Positions 7,850 to 17,171 of a stretch of 64,000 nt of DNA are shown one piece after another (position 1 is the first letter of the stretch; each line of letters starts with the position of its first letter). This stretch comes from Treponema maltophilum ATCC 51939. GTDB taxonomy: Bacteria > Spirochaetota > Spirochaetia > Treponematales > Treponemataceae. Location: assembly GCF_000413055.1 (NCBI RefSeq), contig NZ_KE332518.1:2295583-2359582 (forward strand), given 5' to 3'. The position numbers and the translations under genes were made by a program. Below the pieces are notes generated by a model. The model worked only from the letters and a program-made list of their open reading frames with translations. It had not been told where the DNA came from and searched no databases.

Positions 7850-9676
7850 ATGGCTCATAATCCCGTTCGTAAATTTATAACGTTAACTCTTCTTTACGGT
7901 ATTATTATTTTCGGCATTTTTATGCTCCAATTTAGAAATGAATTGTCCGTTTCCAAAAGTTTCGGCACGATTCAGCTTCGTTTATCCTATGCGAATGCGC
8001 AAACGGCGGGCGGGAGCGCAAGCCGGCTTTTAAAAAACAGTTTTTACGCCGCCTCGAAAGCGGCGACGCTCTACGCGGTGGATTCGAATCCGCTCGTTTT
8101 GCAAACTTCCGCGAAAAAGGAAATTCCGCTTGTGCTGCAAAATTGGGAAGAACAGGATAAAACAAGCTTTACGCTGTTCTTTTCCGAAGGCGTTTCGCTG
8201 CATTTCGACGGCAACTCCGATCAGCTGAATGTGAGCGCACATCTTCCCGCACGGGCGCTTTCCCTTACCATACCTTATAAAACAACGGAAACCTACAGCG
8301 TTACGGATATAAGTCAATCCCGCGCGCTGATAAAGTCAAAGGCAGAAACACGGATCCTGCAGGCACAAACATTATCGGGCGAATACGTGCAGGTAAGCGC
8401 CGCATTGCCGGAAGTCCGGCTGAGTCCTTACGAAGAAGTTAAAGAATTCAACTTCGCTGCGATTGCCGGTTCAGATAAGGCGCAGGAAGGAACGCTGCAA
8501 GCTCTTGCCGCTCAGGCGCGTACAAAGCTTTTTGAAGACTTTTCTTCCGTCGGTTCCGAAAACATAAACGAACCGCTTGTTGCCGCCTATTTGGCCGAAT
8601 GCCTTGCGCGCGGAACGTATCACGACGGCATAGGTTCCGTTTCTCCTTCTTTTACGGACGGCACCAAGCGCACGTATTTTACCGCGCCGTATTTTAACAC
8701 ATTGGTTAAAATGAATCAAACGCTCGTTATGGAACGGGAAAATATTTCGTATCGCATTCAATACTCGCTTGAAAAAAACAACTTGGACGTATTCGAGCTT
8801 GACCGCCTGCCCTTTGTGCTTTTGCAGCGGCCGAGTCGGGAAACGGCAGCTCTGCTCAATCTTCCGGCATCTTTAGCGGATTTTTCTCCGACGGTTGCGC
8901 AAGCCGCCGGCATTTTGGACGTCTATGCCGCGCTGCATAAGGCTCGCGCCGAAAACGCTTCTCTGCTTGCTCCGGTATTGAGCCGGTGCGTTTCGGTCTT
9001 GGAAAAATCCTGCAAACCGTCCGATTCGGGTACTTTATATGTTGAAGACAAAGATAGCCGCATAAGCCGCGCGCTGACGGCAAAAATCGCGCACGCTTTG
9101 CGCTATTACGGAAAAACAACCGGCAACAAAAATACGGAAGCCGGCGGCACCTGCCTCTTATCTTCGGCGCTCGAAAACGTCGCGTCGCTTGACAGCCGCA
9201 CCTTAGCCGATTTGTATCCGTACATAGCCGAAGACAACTTCTATTATCCGCACATCGACGTTATCGGTTCCGAAAACGGCCACCCCGTTTGGGCGTGGAC
9301 GGTCGCTTCGAGTATCGACTATGTAAAGGAAGATGACGGTACCGTCGTATTCAAAACGCTGTTCCCGACCGAAGAAACGCATTATATGATTCTCAGCGGT
9401 ATAGAACAGTTCAGTTCAATAGAGATTTACGGGCTGCAGTACCGGACAGACCCGCGCTTTGAAACCTATAATTCGTCGGGATACGTTTACAATGCGCAAA
9501 CAAAAACCCTGTTTTTAAAATTCCGGCACAAATCGCCGGTCGAAACGGTCAGGCTGTTTTACCGCTCCCGCAGGGCAAGCGCAAATACCGCCGAACGGGA
9601 AGAAATAAAGCAGGACCGCCCGGCGGCAGCCGAGGAGCCTGCGGAAAGCGAAGCCGCACCGCAAACCTCAGAGTAA
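7850..9676 (+). CDS. Membrane-anchored protein of unknown function
   Basis: 608 residues from the ATG at 7850 (MAHNPVRKF). An in-frame start 27 codons upstream would lie before the promoter and lacks a ribosome binding site, so the shorter start was chosen. Residues 12-30 form one hydrophobic segment; the rest is predicted to lie outside the cytoplasm. The long exported part has a beta-rich first 150 residues and a helical middle; no catalytic motif was recognised. The C-terminus is acidic and rich in Ala, Glu and Pro. The gene is divergent from the TPR lipoprotein gene. It looks like a genus-specific envelope protein and no function is proposed. Confidence 0.75.
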   Translation: MAHNPVRKFITLTLLYGIIIFGIFMLQFRNELSVSKSFGTIQLRLSYANAQTAGGSASRLLKNSFYAASKAATLYAVDSNPLVLQTSAKKEIPLVLQNWEEQDKTSFTLFFSEGVSLHFDGNSDQLNVSAHLPARALSLTIPYKTTETYSVTDISQSRALIKSKAETRILQAQTLSGEYVQVSAALPEVRLSPYEEVKEFNFAAIAGSDKAQEGTLQALAAQARTKLFEDFSSVGSENINEPLVAAYLAECLARGTYHDGIGSVSPSFTDGTKRTYFTAPYFNTLVKMNQTLVMERENISYRIQYSLEKNNLDVFELDRLPFVLLQRPSRETAALLNLPASLADFSPTVAQAAGILDVYAALHKARAENASLLAPVLSRCVSVLEKSCKPSDSGTLYVEDKDSRISRALTAKIAHALRYYGKTTGNKNTEAGGTCLLSSALENVASLDSRTLADLYPYIAEDNFYYPHIDVIGSENGHPVWAWTVASSIDYVKEDDGTVVFKTLFPTEETHYMILSGIEQFSSIEIYGLQYRTDPRFETYNSSGYVYNAQTKTLFLKFRHKSPVETVRLFYRSRRASANTAEREEIKQDRPAAAEEPAESEAAPQTSE

Positions 9677-9740
9677 GGCGCTTTCAAGTGTCGAATTTTG
9701 CTTAAAATTATATCTTTTTATACCCTTTTTCCGAAAGTTG

Positions 9741-9792
9741 TGATATACTTATTATTATACGGCTCAGCCGGAAATCGCATAACTGCAAGGAG
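9741..9792 (+). promoter_or_regulatory. Extended -10 promoter and ribosome binding site of the GH63-like gene
   Basis: TGA followed by TATACT (9741-9749) forms an extended -10 element, which can work without a good -35 box. AAGGAG at 9787-9792 lies 5 bases before the GTG start codon at 9798 and decides that start. Confidence 0.5.
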
Positions 9793-9797
9793 TATCT

Positions 9798-11228
9798 GTG
9801 AATAAACGCGATTTTCCCAAGATCCATTTTTACGATCAGGATTTTGTAGACATATACGATAAAACATGGTCATGGGTTCAGGATTTTTGGAAAGATCCGC
9901 ACACGGGAGCGCAATCCGACGACGGATATTTTGTATATCGGGAAGAAAATCAAAGCTCGGTTATAGATCAGCTCGAATCGATTTTTTCTTCTTTCTTTTT
10001 GGTGTATTCGAACCGCAATTTTCCGGCCCATCAAAACCTCGATTACCTGTATGAGCGCCGGGAAGACAGCGGCGCCATACGTTGGAAATACAATGCGGCG
10101 GACGATTCTCCCGTCGTAACAAAAGAAAATCCCGAAGGGATCGGCTTGCCCCTGTTTGCGTGGGCGGAATACAATCTGTACCATAAATCGGCAAATAAAA
10201 GGCGCATAAAAGAAGTAATGCCCGTTTTGCAAAAATACATGACGTGGATCGAAAACAATTTTAAAAGGGAAAACGGGCTCTATGCCGTTCCGGCACAAGC
10301 CGGCACCATGTTCAATTCTCCGCGGGATAAGGTTGCCTATCCGGTCGATTTTAACAGTGCAATGGCTGTCGGCGCCTTGTACATGGCGGCCTTGGGCGAC
10401 ATTTTGAATGAAAAAGATTTGAATTTTCAATACAAGCGGCTGTACTTTTCGCTTAAAACCCGCATCAATTCGCTTATGTGGAACGCGGATGCGGGCTTTT
10501 ATCAGGATTTAAACGAAAAGGGTGAAAAACTTCAGCACAAAACGATCGCGGGCTTTTGGCCGCTTTTGGCCGAAATTCCCAATGAAGATAAGGCCGAACA
10601 GCTTATTTCGCACTTAACGAATCCGAAAACCTTCGGCACTGAGCATCCGTTTCCGACGCTTTCGGCGGACGAAAAAAAATTCAGCCAAAACGGAGAAGGC
10701 TACCGCGGCAGCGTATTCCCGGCCTTTAATTTTATGGTTATAAAAGGCTTGGAAAAATATCAGCGTTACGATTTGGCGCGCGAAGCGTCGATTCGGCACC
10801 TGTATTATATTTTGGACGGCATGTTCCCGCACGGCAACGAAAAAGGCGACTTGTGGGAAGCGTATTTGCCCGGCAAAGAAGGAATCGCAAAATTGAGCGG
10901 GAACCCCTCTTTTCCGCGCAAACGGGATGTACCCTTTGCCGGATTGTCGACAATCGCTTTAATGATCGAAAACGTTATCGGTTTATCGATAAGTTTGCCG
11001 CGAAAGACCGTCGATTGGATAATTCCGAATTTGGAAATTATGGGCATTGAAAACCTGTCGCTCAAACGCAATATGATTACGATTTTATCGAATAAAAGTC
11101 TGCGCGGCTGGGAAATCCAAATGGAAAGCGAAAAGCTCTATTATTTTACGATAAACATTCTCGGGCAAAAGAAAAAAACGCTTCCGATTCCTTCGGGAAA
11201 ATGCTCGATGCTCATAGACAAACTGTAA
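9798..11228 (+). CDS. MGH1/GH63-like glycoside hydrolase ((alpha/alpha)6 barrel)
   Basis: 476 residues from a GTG start supported by AAGGAG. The sequence has the features of (alpha/alpha)6-barrel glycosidases of the GH63/mannosylglycerate-hydrolase and trehalase group: repeated aromatic helices, a central D-F-N-S motif (YPVDFNSAM), W-N-A-D-AGFYQD and GFWPLL blocks, and a late YRGSVFPAFNF block. No signal peptide is present, so it acts in the cytoplasm. Likely substrates are alpha-linked disaccharides or compatible-solute glycosides, but the sequence does not fix which. It lies 13 bases before ppk on the same strand, so both may be cotranscribed. Confidence 0.7.
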   Translation: MNKRDFPKIHFYDQDFVDIYDKTWSWVQDFWKDPHTGAQSDDGYFVYREENQSSVIDQLESIFSSFFLVYSNRNFPAHQNLDYLYERREDSGAIRWKYNAADDSPVVTKENPEGIGLPLFAWAEYNLYHKSANKRRIKEVMPVLQKYMTWIENNFKRENGLYAVPAQAGTMFNSPRDKVAYPVDFNSAMAVGALYMAALGDILNEKDLNFQYKRLYFSLKTRINSLMWNADAGFYQDLNEKGEKLQHKTIAGFWPLLAEIPNEDKAEQLISHLTNPKTFGTEHPFPTLSADEKKFSQNGEGYRGSVFPAFNFMVIKGLEKYQRYDLAREASIRHLYYILDGMFPHGNEKGDLWEAYLPGKEGIAKLSGNPSFPRKRDVPFAGLSTIALMIENVIGLSISLPRKTVDWIIPNLEIMGIENLSLKRNMITILSNKSLRGWEIQMESEKLYYFTINILGQKKKTLPIPSGKCSMLIDKL

Positions 11229-11241
11229 GAAGCGGAACGCT

Positions 11242-13419
11242 TTGAAAACAAAAACGTCGCGCGAAAAACAAAAAACCGTTTTTTTTAACAGAGAATTGTC
11301 GTGGATAGAATTCAACGCACGAGTTCTTGCCGAAGCGAAGCGTGCGGAAAATCCGCTTTTGGAGCGTTTGAAATTCCTTGCCATCGTATCGTCGAATTTT
11401 GACGAATTTTTTATGGTGCGCGTTGCGGAATTAAAGCGCCGCTTAAACGCAAACCCGCAGCAACGGGACGATTCGCTGTTGAGTCCGGGCGAATGTCTTG
11501 ATGCCGTATCCCGCCGTGTACATGAACTTTTTACGATTCAGCATAACACGCTGCACGAAGAACTTTTGCCCCTTCTTGCGCAAAAAGGCTTGGTGTATGT
11601 AAAGTCGAAAGATTTTACCGCAGACGAAAAGCGTTTTGCCGAACGTTTTTTTTGCGAACGGGTTCTTCCGCGTCTTGCCCCGTCGGAATGTTCCGAAAAC
11701 GGTAAACTTCCGCGCGTCGAAAACATGCGCTTATACGCCGCTTTTTTCCTCGACCGTCTTGCCGACAACGGGCTTGCCAGAGCACTGTCTGAAGAAAAAC
11801 GTATTGCTTTGGTTCCGCTTCCTGCGAAAACGGAGCGCATCGTTCCGCTGCCGGCACACACCGAATGCGCTGCGCCGCTCGCGACGGAAAACAAAGCAGA
11901 AAGTTGCGCAAAAAATCCCGTAAAAATTTGCGCGGGGACAAGTCGGTATCGTTTTACCCTCCTCGACGATATTATTTTAGCCTTCGGCGAGCGGCTGTTC
12001 GGCGGCCGTCCGATTCGGCAAAGCCTTATTTTTAAGACAGTCGGCGATGCGGGCCCTCCCGTACAGGAAGAACGCGAAGAACTTTTTATACGCGCTTTGA
12101 AAAAAAATCTTGCCAAGCGCCGCTTTTCTTCTCCCGTGCGCCTTATCTGCACGACCGGAAGTCCCGCCCTTACGCACATTCTTGCCGAAAAAATGAAGCT
12201 GCAGGAGCGCGACGTATACGTTTCACCTTCGATTATCGGCGTCGCGTCGCTGAACAAACTTGCCGACGCGAAAGGTTTTGCTCACCTGCGGTACCCTGCG
12301 CGGGAGCCGCTGTATCCTGCCTGCCTCGATCCCGATGAACCCTTGTGGGACGTTTTAAAACGGCAGGACATTTTGCTGCACCTTCCGTACGAATCATACG
12401 ATCCCGTTCTGCGTTTTATAAACGATGCGGCCGACGATCCTGCCGTGTCGGATATAAAAATGACGCTGTACCGCACGAGCGGCGATTCGGCTGTTATAAA
12501 GGCGCTTGAGCGCGCTTCGCGCAGCGGCAAGCGGGTAACGGTTTTTGTTGAAGTTAAAGCCCGTTTTGATGAGCGGCGGAATATCCGCTGGGTGCGCCGT
12601 TTGCAGCGCAGCGGAGCGCACGTAAAATATAAAATCGGCGATTTAAAAGTTCACGCAAAAATGCTGCTCGTTGTCCGACGCGAAGGGCGGAAAGTTGTCC
12701 GTTACGTTCACACGGCGACGGGAAATTACAACGAAAAAACGGCGCGCCAATATTCCGATTTGTCGCTATTTACGTCGGATCCCGCAACGGCAAACGACGC
12801 CGAAACTTTTTTTAACATGATTTCGGGACGTTCCGAAATTCGGGCTTTGAAAAACCTGTACCTATCGCCCGTCAATTTAAAATCACAGCTTTTATATTTG
12901 ATACGGCGCGAATGCCGTTTTTCGTCGGCCGAAAAGCCGGGGCTTATTGTTGCAAAAATGAACGGGCTCGGCGATCCGGATATTATCAAAGCCTTGTACG
13001 AAGCAAGCGGCGCTCATGTGCGCATTATGCTGAACGTCCGCAGCGTTTGCATGCTTGTTCCGGGGGTAAAAAATCTCAGCGAACATATTGAAGTCGTCAG
13101 CATAGTCGACCGCTTTTTGGAACATTCGCGTATTTTTTATTTTCAAAACGGCGGCGCCGAAGACCTCTACCTTTCGAGCGCCGATTGGATGAGCCGGAAC
13201 CTCGACAGGCGCGTGGAACTTATGGTTCCCGTTACCCGCGAAACGCAGTTCCGGGATATAAAAGATACGCTGGAACTGTATTTTGCCGACAACACTCGTT
13301 CGCATACGCTCAACGCCGACGGTACGTGGACAATGAAAAACCCGCGAGCGGGAGAAAAAGCCGTACGTGCACAGGAAAGCCTGTATGAAAAATACGGAAG
13401 GGCGGCTCCCCGCACCTAA
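11242..13419 (+). CDS. ppk1: Polyphosphate kinase 1
   Basis: 725 residues from a TTG start. The N-terminal domain begins with NRELSWIEFNARVL, and the SSNFDEFFMVR block is near residue 55. The first PLD-like catalytic domain contains KVHAKMLLV, with the phospho-accepting histidine at about 471, and the second contains SSADWMSRNLDRRVEL. PPK1 makes inorganic polyphosphate from ATP reversibly. An insert of about 35 residues after residue 185 is unusual: it carries two imperfect 10-residue repeats beginning VPLPA. The ribosome binding site is weak. The 3' end overlaps the convergent tRNA-binding protein gene by 4 bases. Confidence 0.95.
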   Translation: MKTKTSREKQKTVFFNRELSWIEFNARVLAEAKRAENPLLERLKFLAIVSSNFDEFFMVRVAELKRRLNANPQQRDDSLLSPGECLDAVSRRVHELFTIQHNTLHEELLPLLAQKGLVYVKSKDFTADEKRFAERFFCERVLPRLAPSECSENGKLPRVENMRLYAAFFLDRLADNGLARALSEEKRIALVPLPAKTERIVPLPAHTECAAPLATENKAESCAKNPVKICAGTSRYRFTLLDDIILAFGERLFGGRPIRQSLIFKTVGDAGPPVQEEREELFIRALKKNLAKRRFSSPVRLICTTGSPALTHILAEKMKLQERDVYVSPSIIGVASLNKLADAKGFAHLRYPAREPLYPACLDPDEPLWDVLKRQDILLHLPYESYDPVLRFINDAADDPAVSDIKMTLYRTSGDSAVIKALERASRSGKRVTVFVEVKARFDERRNIRWVRRLQRSGAHVKYKIGDLKVHAKMLLVVRREGRKVVRYVHTATGNYNEKTARQYSDLSLFTSDPATANDAETFFNMISGRSEIRALKNLYLSPVNLKSQLLYLIRRECRFSSAEKPGLIVAKMNGLGDPDIIKALYEASGAHVRIMLNVRSVCMLVPGVKNLSEHIEVVSIVDRFLEHSRIFYFQNGGAEDLYLSSADWMSRNLDRRVELMVPVTRETQFRDIKDTLELYFADNTRSHTLNADGTWTMKNPRAGEKAVRAQESLYEKYGRAAPRT

Positions 13420-13778
13420 AACAGCTTCCCGCCGATTTTTGCGTCTTGCGCGAGCGGCGTTATAAATGTGGCTTCGCCGCTTTCGGCGCGGGGAAACTGA
13501 ACGCCTAAAATAAGAACTTCGGACACGGTGTTCCCGATTTTACGCGGTTCGAAGTTGAGCACGCCGAGGACTTTTTTGCCTTTGATGTCGGAGATATCGT
13601 GTTCGGTAAAACAGCCGACGCTTATTTTTTTGCCGAATTTTCCGAAATCGACTGTCAGCTTGTATGCCTTTTTCGGGGCGGCAGGTTCGAGTTCCGCATC
13701 GATAATTTGACCGAGCCGTATTTCCAACTTGTCGAAGGTGTCTTCTTTTGATACGAGCGCTTTTATTTCGCCGGACAT
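13416..13778 (-). CDS. tRNA-binding domain protein (MetRS C-terminal / CsaA type)
   Basis: 120 residues forming a stand-alone OB-fold tRNA-binding domain, homologous to the C-terminal appendix of bacterial methionyl-tRNA synthetase and to CsaA. Recognisable blocks are LEIRLGQIIDAEL, the KLTVDFG strand, and GVLNFEPRKIGN followed by SEVLILG. Such free-standing modules can aid tRNA delivery to a synthetase or act as export chaperones. The gene is convergent with ppk, sharing 4 bases at their stop codons (TAG within CCTAAAA). It is divergent from the lipoprotein gene at 13863. Confidence 0.85.
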   Translation of the reverse strand: MSGEIKALVSKEDTFDKLEIRLGQIIDAELEPAAPKKAYKLTVDFGKFGKKISVGCFTEHDISDIKGKKVLGVLNFEPRKIGNTVSEVLILGVQFPRAESGEATFITPLAQDAKIGGKLF

Positions 13779-13847
13779 GTTTCCTCCCGTAAAAAGCAGC
13801 GGTATTGTTTGAAGGACTTTTTACCACTGGCTTTTTTTACGCTTTTA

Positions 13848-13856
13848 TGGTATGAT
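13848..13856 (+). promoter_or_regulatory. Extended -10 promoter giving a candidate leaderless mRNA
   Basis: TGG followed by TATGAT (13848-13856) is an extended -10 element. The ATG at 13863 begins 6 bases after it, where transcription is expected to start, and no Shine-Dalgarno sequence is present. Confidence 0.5.
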
Positions 13857-13862
13857 ATATGT

Positions 13863-14522
13863 ATGAAAAGCGCAATATCTTTTTTAACCAAAACGGTTTT
13901 TTGTGCCGCAGTTATGTGTGCGGCGGCATGCATACTGTCGTGTAAAAGCGCACCGAAAAACAGCGGTGCGGACGGTTCCGGTTCAAATCAAATTACGGGA
14001 CAATGGCAGGAAAACGAAATGTCCGATACGGTTCAAACCGGCTATTTTTATACCGGCGATGAACTGAAGGATTTTTCCTCGGCCGAGGTCGAATTCAAAA
14101 AAGAAAGCGGATACTCAAAAAGCGCTTTCGGCCTTGTATTCGGTTATATTGCGGACGACAAGGGCAAGCTTTCGTCCTACATCCGGTTCGAAATTACCGT
14201 AGACGGCGAGTACGCATTATACGGCGTAACCGCTTCAACCTATACCGACTTGGTTGAACCGAACAAGGCGAATACCGCTTATTTGTACGAAACGTCGAGC
14301 GTTAAAAAAGGCTACGGAAGCGTAAACACTTTAAAGGTTACGCGCAATGCCGACGGCACCTACAATTGTTTTATAAACGGAACGAAGATGGCGGAAAACG
14401 TCACGCCGGTAAAAGACAGCGTTAACAATCTTATGCCCTTCTTTTCGGTCGGCAAAAAAACGCAGGAAAAGCTTCCCGATAAGCCCGTGCGCGTAAGTTA
14501 CCGCATCGTTTCCGCGAACTGA
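13863..14522 (+). CDS. Lipoprotein with a LamG/ConA-like domain, function unknown
   Basis: 219 residues. The chosen start gives a lipoprotein signal peptide (MKSAISFLTK, hydrophobic stretch, then ILSC), with the lipidated cysteine near residue 29; a longer in-frame start lies upstream of the promoter and is rejected. The mature part is beta-rich, with paired motifs such as GYFYTGDEL, AFGLVFGYI, SYIRFEITVDGEYALYG and ADGTYNCFINGTKMAE. These resemble concanavalin-like jelly-roll domains found in carbohydrate-binding modules and DUF1080 proteins. It is probably attached to the membrane facing the periplasm or cell surface. A hairpin terminator follows it. Confidence 0.75.
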   Translation: MKSAISFLTKTVFCAAVMCAAACILSCKSAPKNSGADGSGSNQITGQWQENEMSDTVQTGYFYTGDELKDFSSAEVEFKKESGYSKSAFGLVFGYIADDKGKLSSYIRFEITVDGEYALYGVTASTYTDLVEPNKANTAYLYETSSVKKGYGSVNTLKVTRNADGTYNCFINGTKMAENVTPVKDSVNNLMPFFSVGKKTQEKLPDKPVRVSYRIVSAN

Positions 14523-14548
14523 ATTGCGCAACGAAAAGTAAAGGTAAG

Positions 14549-14591
14549 GAACGTCCGGCCTATTCGTCGGGGATCGGACGTTTTTATTTTT
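14549..14591 (+). terminator. Rho-independent terminator of the lipoprotein gene
   Basis: ACGTCCG at 14551-14557 pairs with CGGACGT at 14575-14581, followed by TTTTTATTTTT. It sits between this gene and the convergent sugar-binding protein gene. Confidence 0.75.
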
Positions 14592-14605
14592 CTAAAACCG
14601 GTTTT

Positions 14606-15958
14606 TCAGAATTCCTGATTGCCGCCGTGCCTGCGTTCGATTCGCATCGCGTTTGTAAAGCCCGCCGCGTCCAAATCGCCCCGTATAAGCTTTTTAAAAT
14701 TTTCTTGTATTTTTAAATTGATTTCCCGATTGCGTTCCATGCCGACAGCCCACGGCAAGCGTTTCGTCGTGTTATCGACAATCGCCCGTGCGTCTGCAAG
14801 CTGTACGGGCCAGGGCGTGTTGTTGCCGGCCGGAATACCGATTGTTCGCTCGGCGAGCAGTTCGTCCCATTCGCCCGTTGTAAGCCATACGATAAAGCGG
14901 AACGCGGCCTCGGGATGCCGGCTGTTTTTATTGACGGCAAAACTTTGGCTGCCGTAATGGTTCGCTTCGGTGCCGTCGCCCTTCGGCGACATTGCCGGCC
15001 ACGCAAAGGCTCCCCAATTCAAGTCGGGCGCGAGTTCTTTTATTTCGTTCGGAAGCCAGGTTCCGTTTAAATACATTGCGGCTTTTCCGCGGGCCATTTC
15101 TTCGGTTTGTCCGGCGGGCCATACGTTGGATGCGGCCTTCGGGCTTATGTAGCCTTTTTTTGCCATGTTTTCCCAAATTTTACCGAATTCGAGCACTTGA
15201 GTTCCCGTAAAGTTTTTCCGCCGCACCATGTCGGCGGCCGCCTGAGCACCGACCAAGCGATCCATGTTGTACCCGAACAGGTTTGCCATATAGGCGTCGT
15301 CAACCGTAATTGCGGGAACGCCGATTGCTTTCAGTTTTTCGCAGGCGCGAAGGAATTCGCTCCATGTTTTAGGCGTTCTTTGAATGCCGGCTTTTGCAAA
15401 CAAATCCTTATTGTACATAACCACGGATGCGGACGGTTGGTACGGAATGTTTTTGACGCTTCCGCCTCCGAGTTCTTTTGCGAGTGCGTACAGTGTTTTA
15501 TTTAAAACGGAATAATACGGCTTTCCCTCGGTGCCCGGATAGGCTTTTTCCGCATATTCGTCGAGCGGCAAAAGGTATTCGCCCCAAAAAACGGCAACCC
15601 GCTCGATGTCCTCGTCGAATAAGTCGATTTTTTCTCCGGCATCGAGGGCGGAAATCAGCGAAGTGCGGATATCGCGGCCTTTAAAGACAATATCGACATC
15701 GATATAATTTTCGCGCGTAAAAGCGGCTGCCGCCTCAGCGATAACCTGAGCTTGCGGTTCGCCTTCGCGCCACATCGACCAATAAACGATTTTTATGTTT
15801 TCACGTTTTTCGCTGCAGCCGGTTAAAGAGATGCAAAAAAGCACCGCGTAGGGCAACAGGGCGCACAAGAGCGCAGTACGCATAAGCGCGGCATAAAAGA
15901 ATGCCGAACAAGAGAGTACGGCACGAGGTTTAAGATTCGGCGTGCGTTTTTCTCCCAT
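14606..15958 (-). CDS. Sugar ABC transporter substrate-binding lipoprotein (family 1)
   Basis: 450 residues from the ATG at 15956-15958, which follows GAGGA. A hydrophobic stretch ends in the lipobox LTGC, so the protein is lipid-anchored in the periplasm. The mature part has the hallmarks of family 1 carbohydrate-binding proteins: IVYWSMWREGEP at its N-terminus, an internal VMYNKDLFAKAGI with TPKTWSEFL hinge, a GKAAMYLNGTW block and the late PEAAFRFIVWLT segment. It binds an oligosaccharide or amino sugar. No permease or ATPase genes lie next to it; instead it follows a sugar-kinase-like gene (28 bases apart) and a chemoreceptor gene. It may serve an importer encoded elsewhere or deliver ligand to the chemoreceptor. 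Confidence 0.88.
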   Translation of the reverse strand: MGEKRTPNLKPRAVLSCSAFFYAALMRTALLCALLPYAVLFCISLTGCSEKRENIKIVYWSMWREGEPQAQVIAEAAAAFTRENYIDVDIVFKGRDIRTSLISALDAGEKIDLFDEDIERVAVFWGEYLLPLDEYAEKAYPGTEGKPYYSVLNKTLYALAKELGGGSVKNIPYQPSASVVMYNKDLFAKAGIQRTPKTWSEFLRACEKLKAIGVPAITVDDAYMANLFGYNMDRLVGAQAAADMVRRKNFTGTQVLEFGKIWENMAKKGYISPKAASNVWPAGQTEEMARGKAAMYLNGTWLPNEIKELAPDLNWGAFAWPAMSPKGDGTEANHYGSQSFAVNKNSRHPEAAFRFIVWLTTGEWDELLAERTIGIPAGNNTPWPVQLADARAIVDNTTKRLPWAVGMERNREINLKIQENFKKLIRGDLDAAGFTNAMRIERRHGGNQEF

Positions 15959-15986
15959 TTTGTCCTCGTTCGCGAAAATCCGCAAT

Positions 15987-17141
15987 TCAGATTTTCGCCG
16001 TTCCCGAAACCGCGGAGGCGGCAGTGTTTTTGCGGCACAAATCATGCACGATATTTTGAATACGATCCCATTGACCGTCCATGGACTGCATAAGCTTAAT
16101 TTGCGTGCGCGCGCGGTCAAGGTTGTGCGACGGTCGTTCAATCTTGTAATACACATCGCCGTTTAAATAATCGGTTAAAAAGCGCACGGCCATTATTTGA
16201 GTGAGAATCCTGCCGGATTCGGCGATAAGGCTTTTTTCGTAGTCGGTTAAAAAATCGGCGGCTTTTTCCGTGTAGCCGTCTATAAGCGCGCGGAATAAAT
16301 CCGTGTTAAAGCCGACTTTGGAAAGGTCGCGTTCGTCTTCGGCTCCGGTGTTGCTCGCCGTGCGGATAAGATCGCCCGTATCGAAAAGCACGGTTCCCGG
16401 CATAACCGTATCGAGGTCGATAAGACAGATCGCTTCTCCGGTCGCATCGTCAAACAAAACGTTGTTCAATTTGGTGTCGTTGTGCGTAATGCCTTTTTTC
16501 AACTTTCCGCTTTCAAGGCCGTCCGTTAAAATCATGCCGCGGCTGCGGTTTTTTTGCAAAAAGTCGAATTCCTCCCGCACCGAATCAAGTCTTCCGGCCT
16601 TGTTGTCGGAAGCGGCGGTATCGAGCTGAACGTAGCGGCTTTTCATATTGTGAAAAACCGGAATCGTTTCGTGAAGCGGCGGCCCCGCATAATCGGAAAG
16701 CTGCTTTTGAAAGGTCCCGACGGCGCAGCCTACTTTATACGCCAAAACGGGGTTGTCCATAAGTTCAAAGGTCGATGCGTTTTCAATAAACAAATACGTG
16801 CGCCAATATTCGCCCTCGTCATCCTTATAATAAAACAAACCGTCCTTTGCCGGTACAAGGGTAAGCGTACGCCTGCTTGAGCCGATCGGATCGTCTTTTT
16901 GCAGCCGCGCCTTTTCGTAAATATGATGCGTAACGGCGCGAATGTTTTCTATAACTTTTTCGGGCTCTTTAAATACATTTTTATTGATGCGTTGATGCGT
17001 ATAACGCACCTTTGTACCGGCCTGATTCCATGTAGAAAGAAACGTATTGTTTATGTGGCCCTTACCGAACGATTTAAAAGATTCCAAATCGCCGTACAAA
17101 GCGAACCGGCTGAAAACATCCTTAACCGACTCCTCGTTCAT
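15987..17141 (-). CDS. APH-fold sugar kinase (N-acetylhexosamine 1-kinase-like)
   Basis: 384 residues from the ATG at 17139-17141, preceded by GGGAGA; a start 7 codons upstream lacks a ribosome binding site. The aminoglycoside-phosphotransferase fold is shown by the catalytic HNDTKLNNVLFD block near residue 220 and the metal-binding IDLDTVMPG block about 20 residues later. The N-terminus (ALYGDLESF then GHINNTF) strongly resembles NahK, which phosphorylates GlcNAc or GalNAc at C1 in host-glycan salvage. It lies 30 bases after the chemoreceptor gene and 28 before the sugar-binding lipoprotein, so the three probably form an operon for sensing and using amino sugars. The precise substrate is inferred only. 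Confidence 0.8.
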   Translation of the reverse strand: MNEESVKDVFSRFALYGDLESFKSFGKGHINNTFLSTWNQAGTKVRYTHQRINKNVFKEPEKVIENIRAVTHHIYEKARLQKDDPIGSSRRTLTLVPAKDGLFYYKDDEGEYWRTYLFIENASTFELMDNPVLAYKVGCAVGTFQKQLSDYAGPPLHETIPVFHNMKSRYVQLDTAASDNKAGRLDSVREEFDFLQKNRSRGMILTDGLESGKLKKGITHNDTKLNNVLFDDATGEAICLIDLDTVMPGTVLFDTGDLIRTASNTGAEDERDLSKVGFNTDLFRALIDGYTEKAADFLTDYEKSLIAESGRILTQIMAVRFLTDYLNGDVYYKIERPSHNLDRARTQIKLMQSMDGQWDRIQNIVHDLCRKNTAASAVSGTAKI

Positions 17142-17171
17142 ATTTAAAGATTCTCCCTTCATTCGGTGCGA

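Noticed and set aside
17142-17162. Start of the sugar kinase seven codons upstream
   Set aside because: No ribosome binding site precedes it, whereas GGGAGA precedes the ATG at 17141.
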